Notes: generated by a model not told the origin, from the sequence alone. Positions 33,505-42,713 are shown, counted from the first letter of the stretch. The stretch is 63,122 bases of DNA from Pseudomonas nitroreducens NBRC 12694 (GCF_002091755.1 NZ_BDAI01000020.1:1-63122); one strand, 5' to 3'. Program-made: numbers and translations.

Positions 33505-34539
33505 ATGAGCGAACCGATCCGCCTGACCCAGTACAGCCATGGTGCCGGTTGCGGCTGCAAGATTTCCCCCAAGGTGCTGGAGGTGATCCTCGCCGGCAGC
33601 GGCGCGCAGAACCTCGACCCGAAGCTGTGGGTCGGCAATGCCTCGCGCGATGACGCTGCGGTTTATGCTATCGACGCCGAACGCGGCGTGGTGTCCACCA
33701 CCGACTTCTTCATGCCGATCGTCGACGATCCCTTCGATTTCGGTCGCATCGCCGCCACCAACGCGATCAGCGACATCTACGCCATGGGTGGCGACCCGCT
33801 GATGGCGATCGCCATTCTCGGCTGGCCGGTGAACGTGCTGGCGCCGGAAATCGCCCGTGAAGTGATCGCCGGTGGCCGCAAGGTCTGCGACGAAGCCGGT
33901 ATCCCGCTGGCCGGCGGGCATTCCATCGACGCGCCCGAGCCGATCTTCGGCCTGGCCGTCACCGGGCTGGTGGAGAAGCGCTTCATGAAGCGCAACGACA
34001 CCGCCACCGCCGGCTGCAAGTTGTACCTGACCAAGCCGCTGGGCATCGGCATCCTCACCACCGCCGAGAAGAAGGCCAGGCTGCGCGCCGAAGACGTGGG
34101 CGTCGCCCGCGACTGGATGTGCACCCTGAACAAACCCGGCGCGCGCTTCGGCAAGCTCGACGGCGTGAAGGCGATGACCGACGTCACCGGCTTCGGCCTG
34201 CTCGGCCACCTGGTGGAAATGGCCGACGGTAGCGGGCTGACCGCTCGCGTGCGCTACGACGCCGTGCCGCGCCTGGCCAGCGTCGAGCATTACCTGGAAG
34301 CCGGCTGCGTGCCCGGCGGCACCCTGCGCAACTTCGACAGCTACGGCGAGCGCATCGCGCCGTTGCCCGAGCTGCACAAGCTGCTGCTGTGCGACCCGCA
34401 GACCAGCGGCGGCCTGCTGGTGGCAGTGGAGCCGGAGGGAGAAGCGCAATTCCTCGCCACGGCGAAGGAACTGGGCATGGACCTGGCGCCCATCGGCGAA
34501 CTGGTTGGCCGACAGCGCCACGCGGTCGAGGTGGAGTGA
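33505..34539 (+). CDS. selD: Selenide, water dikinase
   Basis: SelD makes selenophosphate from selenide and ATP, the selenium donor for selenocysteine and 2-selenouridine. From ATG 33505 it has 344 residues with GGAG upstream. The active-site loop HGAGCGCKI carries C16, C18 and K19, so this is the cysteine form, not a selenocysteine protein. DDAAVY, TTDFFMPIVDDPFDFGRIAA and MTDVTGFGLLGH are conserved. It overlaps mnmH by 1 nt, which points to tRNA modification as the local use of selenophosphate. Confidence 0.97.
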   Translation: MSEPIRLTQYSHGAGCGCKISPKVLEVILAGSGAQNLDPKLWVGNASRDDAAVYAIDAERGVVSTTDFFMPIVDDPFDFGRIAATNAISDIYAMGGDPLMAIAILGWPVNVLAPEIAREVIAGGRKVCDEAGIPLAGGHSIDAPEPIFGLAVTGLVEKRFMKRNDTATAGCKLYLTKPLGIGILTTAEKKARLRAEDVGVARDWMCTLNKPGARFGKLDGVKAMTDVTGFGLLGHLVEMADGSGLTARVRYDAVPRLASVEHYLEAGCVPGGTLRNFDSYGERIAPLPELHKLLLCDPQTSGGLLVAVEPEGEAQFLATAKELGMDLAPIGELVGRQRHAVEVE

Positions 34540-35639
34540 TGCGCGACAACACCCGCCACTACCGCGAGCTGTTCCTCGGCGATGTGAAGATGATGGACGT
34601 GCGTGCCCCCGTCGAATTCGGCAAGGGCGCCTTCCCCAATGTGATCAACCTGCCGCTGATGAACGACATCGAGCGGCAGAAGGTCGGCACCAGCTACAAG
34701 CAACATGGCCAACAGGCGGCCATTGCCCTGGGCCACGAACTGGTCTGCGGCCAGATCAAGGCCGAGCGGATCGAAGCCTGGGCGAATTTCGCCAAGGCCA
34801 ACCCCGAAGGTTACCTGTACTGCTTCCGCGGTGGCCTGCGGTCGCAGATCACCCAGCAGTGGCTGAAGACCGAGGCTGGCATCGATTACCCGCGGGTTGT
34901 CGGCGGCTACAAGGCGATGCGTGGATTCCTCTTCGATACCACCCGTGCGGCCACCGAGGAATGCCAGTTCGTGCTGGTGGGCGGCTTGACCGGCACCGGC
35001 AAGACCGAGGTCATCGCCCAACTGGCCAACAGCCTGGACCTTGAAGGCCACGCCAACCACCGCGGCTCCGCCTTCGGCCGCCGCGCCACGCCGCAGCCCG
35101 CGCAGATCGATTTCGAGAACCGCCTGGCCATCGACATCCTGAAGAAGCGCCACGCCGGCATGGAGCAGTTCGTGCTGGAGGATGAGGGCCGCATCGTTGG
35201 CAGCTGTTCGGTGCCGCTGGAGCTGTACCAGGGCATGCAGCACTACCCGCTGGTGTGGCTGGAGGACAGCTTCGAGCAGCGCGTGGAGCGCATCCTCAAG
35301 GACTACGTGGTGAATCTGTGCGCCGACCATGTCCAGGTGGTGGGCGAGGAGGGGGGCTTCGACTCCTTCGCGGCTTACCTGCGCAAGAGCCTGTCGGGCA
35401 TCGTCAAGCGGCTGGGCGGCGAGCGCTACCAGCGCCTGGCGGCGATCATGGACGCAGCGCTGGACGAGCAGAAGGTGACGGGCGCGGTGGACCTGCACCG
35501 GGGCTGGATCGAGGGACTGCTGGGCGAATACTACGACCCGATGTACGCCTTCCAGCGCGAAAGCAAGGGCGAGCGCGTGGAGTTCCGCGGCACCCAGGAC
35601 GAGGTGGTGGAATACCTGCGGTTCCGCGCGGAGCGTTGA
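34539..35639 (+). CDS. mnmH: tRNA 2-selenouridine synthase
   Basis: MnmH (SelU/YbbB) replaces sulfur by selenium in 5-methylaminomethyl-2-thiouridine at the tRNA wobble position, via a geranylated intermediate. It has 366 residues: an N-terminal rhodanese domain with the essential C95 (YLYCFRGGLRSQI) and a P-loop domain with GGLTGTGKTEVI at about 144-155. The start codon overlaps the selD stop (TGATG), giving coupled translation of donor and user enzymes. Confidence 0.96.
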   Translation: MRDNTRHYRELFLGDVKMMDVRAPVEFGKGAFPNVINLPLMNDIERQKVGTSYKQHGQQAAIALGHELVCGQIKAERIEAWANFAKANPEGYLYCFRGGLRSQITQQWLKTEAGIDYPRVVGGYKAMRGFLFDTTRAATEECQFVLVGGLTGTGKTEVIAQLANSLDLEGHANHRGSAFGRRATPQPAQIDFENRLAIDILKKRHAGMEQFVLEDEGRIVGSCSVPLELYQGMQHYPLVWLEDSFEQRVERILKDYVVNLCADHVQVVGEEGGFDSFAAYLRKSLSGIVKRLGGERYQRLAAIMDAALDEQKVTGAVDLHRGWIEGLLGEYYDPMYAFQRESKGERVEFRGTQDEVVEYLRFRAER

Positions 35640-35664
35640 TCGAATCTTCTGCAGCGGCTGGCTG

Positions 35665-35685
35665 ATCGCGGACTCCGTCCGCGAT
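35665..35685. terminator. Perfect hairpin between mnmH and GFA-like gene
   Basis: ATCGCGGAC, TCC, GTCCGCGAT: 9-bp perfect arms, 26 bp after the mnmH stop and between convergent genes. It lacks a long U-tract, so it may be a degenerate REP unit serving as a terminator. Confidence 0.45.
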
Positions 35686-35717
35686 GATTTCAAGGCCGCA
35701 GCGGGGCATTGGTCTGT

Positions 35718-36065
35718 TCACCGGCTCTTGCCGTCGTATTCCTTCACCGTCAGCCCGGCGAGCTCCACTCCCGGCAGGCAGCGCACATTGATCGCCGCCA
35801 TCGGCGTGCCGTCCGGCGCGCTGGCGTAGGCCAGCGGTGCGCAGCCGCAGGTGGGGCAGAAGCGATGCTCGATGCGATGGGTGTTGAACGTATAGGTGCT
35901 CATCGCACTCTCAGGAGTCGTCAGCTTCAGCTTGCCGCGCGACACGAACCAGAGCAGCGAGCCCTTGCGCCGGCAGATCGAGCAGTTGCATGACACGACC
36001 TCACCGACATCCCCTTCCACTTCGAACGCGATCTGCCCGCAATGGCAACTGCCCTGATGCACCAT
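35718..36065 (-). CDS. GFA family (DUF636) zinc protein
   Basis: A 115-residue protein of the glutathione-dependent formaldehyde-activating (GFA/CENP-V) fold. The structural zinc ligands are visible as CHCG (residues 7-10), CNCSIC and CPTCG. No signal peptide. A strong AGGAGAAGG-type site precedes the ATG. It stands alone, convergent with mnmH. Most family members have no proven enzymatic role, so no specific activity is claimed. Confidence 0.88.
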   Translation of the reverse strand: MVHQGSCHCGQIAFEVEGDVGEVVSCNCSICRRKGSLLWFVSRGKLKLTTPESAMSTYTFNTHRIEHRFCPTCGCAPLAYASAPDGTPMAAINVRCLPGVELAGLTVKEYDGKSR

Positions 36066-36215
36066 GATCCTTCTCCTGTCGGGATATCCCGTGGGCAGTC
36101 AGTGTAGTAGTCGCTTGAACGCCATCCGTCCGATGGCATACTGCGGCGCCATCCGGCAGGCCCCCGCGCCGCGTTCTAAGCTGGATTCACCGCGAATATT
36201 CCCAGGAGTTCCGTC

Positions 36216-36494
36216 ATGCCGCGCATTCCCCTGATCATCGCCCTGGCGCTGGCCGTCGCTGGCTGCTCGGGCAAGACCGTCAACCGCGACAGTTGCGCCT
36301 CGCAACTGGATGCCGCCTGGCACGAACTGGACCTGGCCAAGGCCGAAGGCTTCGCCGGCACAGTCAGCTACTCCAAGGCCCTGGGCCTGCTGACCGCCGC
36401 CAAGACCCAGCAGCAGGTCGAGGCGTACACCGGTTGCTCCGACAAGGCCAGCCGCGCGCGTTTCTACATCAAGGAATCCCGCGCCGGCCGCTGA
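36216..36494 (+). CDS. Small lipoprotein
   Basis: A 92-residue exported lipoprotein: short basic start, hydrophobic core, and lipobox VAGC with lipidated C17 (serine at +2, which favours outer-membrane sorting). The mature part has three more cysteines (C24, C29-like and the one in AYTGCSDKAS), which could form a disulfide, and a helical segment LDAAWHELDLAKAEGF. AGGAG lies upstream. Function unknown. Confidence 0.85.
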   Translation: MPRIPLIIALALAVAGCSGKTVNRDSCASQLDAAWHELDLAKAEGFAGTVSYSKALGLLTAAKTQQQVEAYTGCSDKASRARFYIKESRAGR

Positions 36495-36558
36495 GCCGCG
36501 CACCGCCGGGCCGCCTGGCGCGGTCCGCGTCTTCCCACCGATTTGTCCGGATCTGCCC

Positions 36559-37167
36559 ATGCAACTCGACTTCACCCAACTGCCCAAGGCCGAGGCCTAT
36601 CGCTGGCTGGCTTCCACCGTCACGCCGCGGCCCATCGCCTGGGTCTCCACGCTGTCGAAAGAGGGACAAAGCAACCTCGCGCCGTTCAGCTTCTTCCAGG
36701 TCATCAGCGATTCGCCGCCGACCCTGCTGGTCAACACCAGCGTGCGCGACGACGGCAGCGTCAAGGACACCTTGCGCAACGTGCGCGAGACCGGCGAGCT
36801 GGTGATCCACCTGGTCAGCGCCGCGCAGGCCGAAGCCATGAACGCTACCGCCGCCTGGCTGCCCCACGGCGTCAGCGAGATCGAGCACGCCAGCATCGCC
36901 ACCGTGCCCAGCGAGCGTGTTGCTCCACCTCGCGTCGTGGGCGCGCCGGTGGCCTTCGAATGCCAGTTGGCGGAAATCATGCCCTACCCGGCGGAAAACC
37001 CCTCGAGCATGCTGATCTTCGCCCGAGTGCTACTGGCGCATATCGACGATGCGGTGATGCAGGACGAACGCCACATCGACCCGGCGCGGCTGGACCTGGT
37101 GGGCCGTCTGGGCGGCACCCAGTACAGCTACACCCGTGACACCTTCAGCATGATTCGTCCGAAGTAG
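36559..37167 (+). CDS. Flavin reductase-like FMN-binding protein
   Basis: A 202-residue protein of the flavin reductase-like domain family (PF01613). The N-terminal TPRPIAWVSTLSKEGQSNLAPFSFFQ is the FMN-binding hallmark, followed by PPTLLVNTSVRDDGSVKDT and GELVIHLVS. Likely reduces or binds FMN, possibly in aromatic or nitro-compound metabolism; no partner monooxygenase is adjacent. It lies 64 bp after the lipoprotein gene on the same strand and is convergent with the next gene. Confidence 0.85.
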   Translation: MQLDFTQLPKAEAYRWLASTVTPRPIAWVSTLSKEGQSNLAPFSFFQVISDSPPTLLVNTSVRDDGSVKDTLRNVRETGELVIHLVSAAQAEAMNATAAWLPHGVSEIEHASIATVPSERVAPPRVVGAPVAFECQLAEIMPYPAENPSSMLIFARVLLAHIDDAVMQDERHIDPARLDLVGRLGGTQYSYTRDTFSMIRPK

Positions 37168-37191
37168 GGCTGCGCGCCTGGCGCTGCGACG

Positions 37192-37566
37192 TCAGGCAAA
37201 TTCCAGCTCCAGGCCGAGTTGCCAGCGGATGTCGCCGAGGCGCGCCTCGTCCAGCCGCTCGCCGAGGGCGAAGAGTTCCGAGAGCAATGCGTCGCGGTGG
37301 GTGAATTCCAGCGTACTGCCGTGAACCAGGCTGACGACGACCTGTACCAGGCGCCAGCCGGCCTGCGCCTCGAACCAGCAGTCCAGCCATTCGCCCTTGC
37401 TCTCGTCGTAGGTCTGCGGGCAGACGAAATGCCGAATCGGCAGATGCCCGCGCGTCAGCAGCAGGGGGTCGAGGCGGCGTTGCTCGCGGTACAGCTCCGG
37501 CAGGAAGAGTTGGTCGGCGAATCCTGTCAGCGGGCGCTGCAGGACCAGTTGATAGAAGGCGTTCAT
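37192..37566 (-). CDS. Hypothetical protein
   Basis: A 124-residue soluble protein beginning MNAFYQLVLQRPLTGF. CCAGG lies upstream of the ATG at 37566; an open extension upstream is not protein-like. It has an amphipathic, mixed alpha/beta look (ESKGEWLDCWFEAQAGWRLV and QVVVSLVHGSTLEFTHRDALL) and no signal or membrane segment. I do not recognise a family. It is convergent with the flavin-reductase-like gene and divergent from the chemoreceptor. Confidence 0.65.
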   Translation of the reverse strand: MNAFYQLVLQRPLTGFADQLFLPELYREQRRLDPLLLTRGHLPIRHFVCPQTYDESKGEWLDCWFEAQAGWRLVQVVVSLVHGSTLEFTHRDALLSELFALGERLDEARLGDIRWQLGLELEFA

Positions 37567-37742
37567 CCGCGCACCTGGAGTGGAAGGGCAGGTGTCGGAA
37601 TCTGAATGGTCGGGCAGGCAGGTCGCTGTCGGCGATTTCCGTATCCGTGCCAGGAAAGTCCTGTTCAGTGTTCTGGATACGACCTCCACGTATCCCTGCG
37701 CAGCATCACCGTGCCATCACCGTCGCGCCCTCTATCCAGTCG

Positions 37743-37838
37743 ATGGGCAGCGCTCCTAATGTTCCGCCCACAAGCACCGATAACGAGCAGGAGACCTACG
37801 AGGATTTCCTGCAACGCCATTGCGGATGGGGGGAGTAG
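37743..37838 (+). CDS. Possible 31-residue small protein before the chemoreceptor
   Basis: An open frame from ATG 37743 to TAG 37838 encodes an acidic 31-residue peptide (it contains TDNEQETYEDFLQRHCGWGE) and ends 2 bp before the chemoreceptor ATG. It has no strong ribosome-binding site and its third-position GC (about two thirds) is lower than that of neighbouring genes, so it may be only leader sequence. Confidence 0.3.
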   Translation: MGSAPNVPPTSTDNEQETYEDFLQRHCGWGE

Positions 37839-37840
37839 CC

Positions 37841-39802
37841 ATGGTTGCCTTCGTGCAGCGTCGTCTGGCCGACATGGGCACGGCGAAGAAACTGGCCATC
37901 GGCTTCGGCCTGGTGCTGTTGCTCACGGCGCTGGTGGCGGTCATCGGCGTGACGTCGTTGCGCGCCATTTCCCAGCGCTTCGACCTGCTCGGCGACATGT
38001 CGACCATCAACCGCGAACTGCTGGAGATGCGCCAGAGTGAGAAGGATTTCGTCATCGACGCCAGCGATGCTTCCGCCAAGCGCCTGCGCGAGCACGCCGG
38101 CAATCTCGGCGAGGCGGTGGCGCGGCTCAAGGCCCGGCCGGACCAGGCGGCAGCCATGGCCCGGGTGGAGCAGGGCATCGCCGATTACCTGGCGGCATTC
38201 GAGAAGTTCGAAAAGTCCAGCAAAAGCCGGCGGCTGTCGCTGGACGCCGCCACCTGGTCGGTGAACGGTGCGTCCAACAGCCTGGACATCCTGCAATCCA
38301 GCCTGGCCGATGACGGCGCCTACGAACTCAAGGAATCCCAGGGCCAGAAGGGGGAGGAGTTGCTGCAGCAGGCCGCCCAGGTCAGCCAGCTCTACCGTCT
38401 GGTGCTGCAGGGCCTGAACGAGGCGCGCTCGCGCATGGAGGTCGGCGGCGAGAGCGGTGAGAAGGCCGAGGGTGGGCGCATCAAGTCCGCCGCCGAGGCG
38501 CTGGAACTGTCCGCCAAGCTGCAGGAGGCCATCACCGATCCGACCTACGTCTCGGTGCTCAAGGACGTGATCACCAACATCAACGCCTTCGTCGAGAAGC
38601 TCGACGAATACACCGCCAGCCTCGAGCAGGAAAAACAGGTCCACGCGCAGATGAACGACCGCGCGGCCCAGGTCATGCAGCAGGTCGATGACGCCTATGC
38701 GGCGCAGCGGGCGGCCATGCAGACGCAGCTACGCACCAATACGCTGCTGATCGTCGCTTCGGCGGCGCTGGCGCTGCTGGTGGGCGCACTGGCTTCGCTG
38801 CTGATCACCTGGATGATCGTGCGGCCGCTGCGCCAGGTGATCGGCATGGCCAGCCGCATCGCCGAGGGCGATCTGAGTGTGAGTGTCGAAGTGCGGCGCA
38901 AGGACGAAGTCGGCCAATTGATGGGCGCGGTGGGCAGCATGGCCGACAGCCTGCGCGGCATTGTCAGCCGCCTCAGTGATGGCGTGGGGCAGATCACCGC
39001 GTCGGCGCAGGCGCTTTCCAGCGTCACCGAGCGCACCCAGCACGGGGTGAACTCGCAGAAGGCCGAGACCGATCAGGTCGCCACGGCGATGAACCAGATG
39101 GCGGCCACCGTGCATGATGTCGCGCGCAACGCCGAGGAAGCCGCCAGTTCCGCCGAACAGGCCGATGGCAAGGTCGCCAGCGGGCAGGATGTGGTACGCC
39201 AGACCCTTGGCCGTATCGAGCAACTGGCCGACGCCGTGCGCGCGGCCACCGAAAGCATCGAGCAGCTCGGCCGCGAGAGCCAGAGCATCGGCAGCGTGCT
39301 GGTGGTGATCAAGAACGTCGCCGAGCAGACCAACCTGCTGGCGCTCAATGCCGCCATCGAGGCGGCGCGGGCCGGCGAGCAGGGCCGGGGCTTTGCCGTG
39401 GTGGCCGACGAAGTGCGGGCGCTGGCGCGGCGCACCCAGCAGTCCACCGCCGAAATCGAGACGTTGATCGCCGCACTGCAGAGCGGCGCGACCACGTCGG
39501 TCCAGCGCATGCAGCGCAGTCACGCGCTGGTGGAGATGACCGTGGGCGACGCGGTACAGACCGAGGCCGCGCTGGGCAACATCGCCTCGGCGGTGGCGGT
39601 GATCCACCAGATGAACCAGCAGATCGCCGCCGCTTCCGAACAGCAGAGCGCGGTCGCCGAGGAGATCAGCCGCAGCGTCACCAGCATCCGTGGCATCGCC
39701 GACGAATCGGCGCAGGCCATGGAGTCCACCGCATCGTCCAGCGTCGAGCTGGCGCAGCTCAGTCGCGAGCTACAGGGGCTGGTGGGGCAGTTCCGGCTGT
39801 GA
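37841..39802 (+). CDS. Methyl-accepting chemotaxis protein, HBM type
   Basis: A 653-residue chemoreceptor: TM1 about 16-38, a long all-helical periplasmic domain (about 40-290) with the size and pattern of the helical bimodular (HBM) fold, TM2 about 293-318, HAMP, then the signalling domain with the hairpin tip EQTNLLALNAAIEAARAG. HBM receptors such as McpS bind organic acids; the ligand here is unknown. No CheR-binding pentapeptide at the C-terminus (ends LVGQFRL). The ATG at 37841 has GGGGGAG upstream; two earlier in-frame starts are weaker. Its 3' end overlaps the convergent SulP gene by 33 bp. Confidence 0.92.
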   Translation: MVAFVQRRLADMGTAKKLAIGFGLVLLLTALVAVIGVTSLRAISQRFDLLGDMSTINRELLEMRQSEKDFVIDASDASAKRLREHAGNLGEAVARLKARPDQAAAMARVEQGIADYLAAFEKFEKSSKSRRLSLDAATWSVNGASNSLDILQSSLADDGAYELKESQGQKGEELLQQAAQVSQLYRLVLQGLNEARSRMEVGGESGEKAEGGRIKSAAEALELSAKLQEAITDPTYVSVLKDVITNINAFVEKLDEYTASLEQEKQVHAQMNDRAAQVMQQVDDAYAAQRAAMQTQLRTNTLLIVASAALALLVGALASLLITWMIVRPLRQVIGMASRIAEGDLSVSVEVRRKDEVGQLMGAVGSMADSLRGIVSRLSDGVGQITASAQALSSVTERTQHGVNSQKAETDQVATAMNQMAATVHDVARNAEEAASSAEQADGKVASGQDVVRQTLGRIEQLADAVRAATESIEQLGRESQSIGSVLVVIKNVAEQTNLLALNAAIEAARAGEQGRGFAVVADEVRALARRTQQSTAEIETLIAALQSGATTSVQRMQRSHALVEMTVGDAVQTEAALGNIASAVAVIHQMNQQIAAASEQQSAVAEEISRSVTSIRGIADESAQAMESTASSSVELAQLSRELQGLVGQFRL

Positions 39803-41518
39803 CGCCGCCGCGGCGCGCTCGGCCGCTTCCTGCTCGCGCTTGCGCTGCTGGTGCCAGCGCCGGTAGGCGTTGACACCCGCACGCACGGAGCTGAACACCA
39901 GCGGCGGCTTGACCTCGCCCAGCAGTTGCGAGCGTTTGAGCAGGGCCAGCGTTTCGCCGGTGACCCGCGCCAGCGACAGGTAAACGCCCCGGGCCTCCAG
40001 GGTCTGCTGCACTTCGCGTAGCGTGGTCAGGCCGCTGATGTCCAGGTTGAGGATGCCTTCGGCGTTGAGCAGCACGGCGCGGGCGTTCGGCGTCTGGGCC
40101 ACCACCTCGAGGATGCGTTGCTTGAAGTAGTCGGCATTGAAGAACAGGATCGGCGCGTCGAAGCGGTAGATCACCAGCCCCGGCAAGGTGCGCGCGTTGG
40201 GGTATTGTTCGATTTCCACCTGGCCGTCGATGCCATGCACCCAGCCCATCACCGCGTCGTGCGGGCGATAGGTGAGATAGAGCAGGCGCAGCAGGGCCAG
40301 CATGATGGCGACGAAGATGCCCGGCAGCACGCCGACGCTGAGCACGCCGACCGTGGTCAGCACGCACAGGCCGAACTCGAACCGGCTCAGCGCCCAGAAA
40401 CCGCGCAGTGCGCGGAAGTCGATCAGGCCCCAGCCGGCCATCAGCAGCACCGCGCCCAGCGCCGGCATCGGCACCCAGCCCAGCGGCTTGCTGAACAGCA
40501 GCAGGACCAGGCCGATCACCAGGGCGGCGACCACGCCGACCATCTGGCTCTTGCCGCCGACCATGTCGTTCACCGCGGTACGCGAGTCGGCGCCGCTGAT
40601 GACGAAGCCCTGGGAAATCCCCGCGCCGATGTTGGCCATGCCCAGCGCCATGAACTCGTGGTTGGCGTCGATGGCGTAGCCGTGGCGGGCGGCGAAGCTG
40701 CGCGCGGTGAGCATCGCGCTGCAGAAGCTGACGATGGTGATGCCCATGGCATCGCGGAACAGGCTGCCGGCCTCCTCGACGCTGGTCTTCGGCCAGGTCA
40801 GGTGGGGCAGGCCTTGCGGCACCTCGCCGAGCAGCTTGATGCCGTACTGGTCCAGGCCGAACAGGGCGGCGATGACCGAGGCGAACAACACGCCGACCAG
40901 CGCGCCGGGAATCTTCGGGTAGCGACGTGGTAACAGGATCATCAGCGCCAGGGTGCCGACGCCCAGCGCCAGCGTCGGCAGGTGCGTATCGGCGAGATTG
41001 CGCACCAGCGCGATCAGGCCGCGGACGAAACCGCTGGTCTCGCTGTGGTAGCCGAGGATCTTGCCGAGCTGGCCGGCGATCAGGCTCAGGCCGATACCGT
41101 TGAGGTAACCCACCAGCGTCGGCCGCGACAGGAAGCTGGCGACGAAGCCCGCACGCGCGAAACCGGCGGCGATGGACAGCGCGCCCACCAGCACCGCGAC
41201 TATCATCGACAGTTGGAGCAGCCGCTCCGGGTTGCCTGCCGCCAGCGGCGTGATGGCCGCCGCGACCATGGCGGCGGTGGCGGCATCCGGGCCGACCATC
41301 AATTGCCGCGAGCTGCCGACGATGGCGTAGATCAGCATCGGCAGGATGCAGGCGTACAGCCCGACCTGCGGCGGAAAGCCGATGATCTGCGAGTACGCAA
41401 TGGCAGTGGGAATCTGCACCGCAGCCACCGACAGGCCGGCCTGGATATCGCGCGGCAACCAGTCGGAGCGGTAGTGCAGCAGGCTGTCCAGACCGGGCAG
41501 CCAGCGGGCGAGGGACAT
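39770..41518 (-). CDS. SulP family anion transporter
   Basis: A 582-residue SLC26/SulP carrier: an N-terminal domain with 14 predicted membrane segments (IQAGLSVAAVQIPTAIAYS; VGLYACILPMLIYAIVGSSR; GPDAATAAMVAA) and a C-terminal STAS domain (about 430-545; LFFNADYFKQRILE and ILNLDISGLTTLRE). The family moves sulfate, bicarbonate, C4-dicarboxylates or other anions; substrate not assigned. GGAAG lies upstream of the ATG. Convergent with the chemoreceptor, sharing 33 bp of coding sequence. Confidence 0.92.
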   Translation of the reverse strand: MSLARWLPGLDSLLHYRSDWLPRDIQAGLSVAAVQIPTAIAYSQIIGFPPQVGLYACILPMLIYAIVGSSRQLMVGPDAATAAMVAAAITPLAAGNPERLLQLSMIVAVLVGALSIAAGFARAGFVASFLSRPTLVGYLNGIGLSLIAGQLGKILGYHSETSGFVRGLIALVRNLADTHLPTLALGVGTLALMILLPRRYPKIPGALVGVLFASVIAALFGLDQYGIKLLGEVPQGLPHLTWPKTSVEEAGSLFRDAMGITIVSFCSAMLTARSFAARHGYAIDANHEFMALGMANIGAGISQGFVISGADSRTAVNDMVGGKSQMVGVVAALVIGLVLLLFSKPLGWVPMPALGAVLLMAGWGLIDFRALRGFWALSRFEFGLCVLTTVGVLSVGVLPGIFVAIMLALLRLLYLTYRPHDAVMGWVHGIDGQVEIEQYPNARTLPGLVIYRFDAPILFFNADYFKQRILEVVAQTPNARAVLLNAEGILNLDISGLTTLREVQQTLEARGVYLSLARVTGETLALLKRSQLLGEVKPPLVFSSVRAGVNAYRRWHQQRKREQEAAERAAAASQPELPHQPL

Positions 41519-41661
41519 CGGGGATCTTCCATGGAATCGGCCAAGGGAAATCCTAGCTGGAAAGGCGCCTCAGAGCTTGTCGGAAATCATTGAGATAGAG
41601 GGCGCATAGCCATCCCAGCAACTCACGGCAACTTCAGCGCTGGGTTTACCCCTCACCCCAA

Positions 41662-41685
41662 CTCTCTCCCGCTAGCGGGAGAGAG
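41662..41685. repeat. Palindromic CCCTCTCCC-type repeat
   Basis: CTCTCTCCCGCT and AGCGGGAGAGAG form a perfect 24-bp palindrome inside a larger CCCCTCACCCC-type unit (about 41649-41704). It lies just past the stop of the downstream-coded oxidoreductase and may terminate its leftward transcript. Same family as the repeat between kdpB and kdpC. Confidence 0.75.
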
Positions 41686-41708
41686 GGGCTTTGGGGCTGA
41701 GGGGCGGA

Positions 41709-42713
41709 TCAGACCTTGAGCACCAGCTTGCCGAAGTTCTCGCCGCTGAACAGCTTGGCCAGGGTCTCGGGGAAGGTTTCCAGGCCTTCGACGATGTCTT
41801 CCTTCGATTTCAGCTTGCCTTCGCCGATCCAGGTCGCCATGTCCTTGAAACCTTCCTGGAAGCGGTGGGCGTAATCCATCACCACCATGCCTTCCATGCG
41901 CGCGCGGTTGACCAGCAGGGAGAGGTAGTTGGCCGGGCCGCGCACGGCTTCCTTGTTGTTGTACTGGCTGATCGCGCCACAGATCACCACCCGCGCCTTG
42001 GGCGCCAGGCGGGCCAGCACGGCGTCGAGGATGTCGCCGCCGACGTTGTCGAAGAATACGTTCACGCCCTTGGGGCATTCGCGCTTGAGGCCGGCGTTGA
42101 CGTCCTCGGCCTTGTAGTCGATGGCGCCGTCGAAGCCCAGCTCATCCACCAGATAGCGGCACTTGTCGGTGCCGCCGGCGATGCCCACCACGCGGCAACC
42201 CTTGATCCTGGCGATCTGCCCGACCACGCTGCCCACCGCGCCGGCGGCGCCGGAGACGACCACGGTGTCACCGGCCTGAGGCAGGCCGACGTCGAGGAAG
42301 CCGAAGTAGGCGGTCATGCCGGTCATGCCCAGTGCCGACAGGTAGAGCGGCAGGGGCGCGCGCTGGCTGTCGACCTTGTAGAAACCCTTCGGCTCGCCGA
42401 GGAAGTAATCCTGCACGCCGAGGGCGCCGTTCACCTCGTCGCCGACCTTGAAGTCCTGGTGCTGCGAGGCGATCACCGTGCCCACGCCGAGGGCACGCAT
42501 CACGTCGCCGATGGCCACCGGGGCAATATAGGACTTGGCGTCGTTCATCCAGCCGCGCATGGCCGGGTCCAGCGACAGGTACTGGTTCTTCACCAGAATC
42601 TGCCCCGGGCCGGGTTCGCCGATCGGGGTTTCCACATAGGTGAAGGTGTCGCGGGTGGCGGCACCGACCGGGCGCTGGGCGAGCTGGAACTGGCGGTTGA
42701 TCTGGGCAGACAT
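41709..42713 (-). CDS. NADP-dependent MDR-family oxidoreductase
   Basis: A 334-residue zinc-independent medium-chain reductase of the leukotriene B4 dehydrogenase / CurA type, which reduces enone double bonds with NADPH. LSLDPAMRGWM near the N-terminus and the nucleotide-binding VVVSGAAGAVGSVVGQIARI are family marks, followed by CGAISQYNN. No zinc-ligand set of classical ADHs. It is divergent from the short-chain dehydrogenase. Physiological substrate unknown. Confidence 0.9.
   Translation of the reverse strand: MSAQINRQFQLAQRPVGAATRDTFTYVETPIGEPGPGQILVKNQYLSLDPAMRGWMNDAKSYIAPVAIGDVMRALGVGTVIASQHQDFKVGDEVNGALGVQDYFLGEPKGFYKVDSQRAPLPLYLSALGMTGMTAYFGFLDVGLPQAGDTVVVSGAAGAVGSVVGQIARIKGCRVVGIAGGTDKCRYLVDELGFDGAIDYKAEDVNAGLKRECPKGVNVFFDNVGGDILDAVLARLAPKARVVICGAISQYNNKEAVRGPANYLSLLVNRARMEGMVVMDYAHRFQEGFKDMATWIGEGKLKSKEDIVEGLETFPETLAKLFSGENFGKLVLKV

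Noticed and set aside
33505..33561. Possible selenocysteine codon in selD
   Set aside because: The active-site positions read TGC (cysteine) in HGAGCGCK; no in-frame TGA is present.
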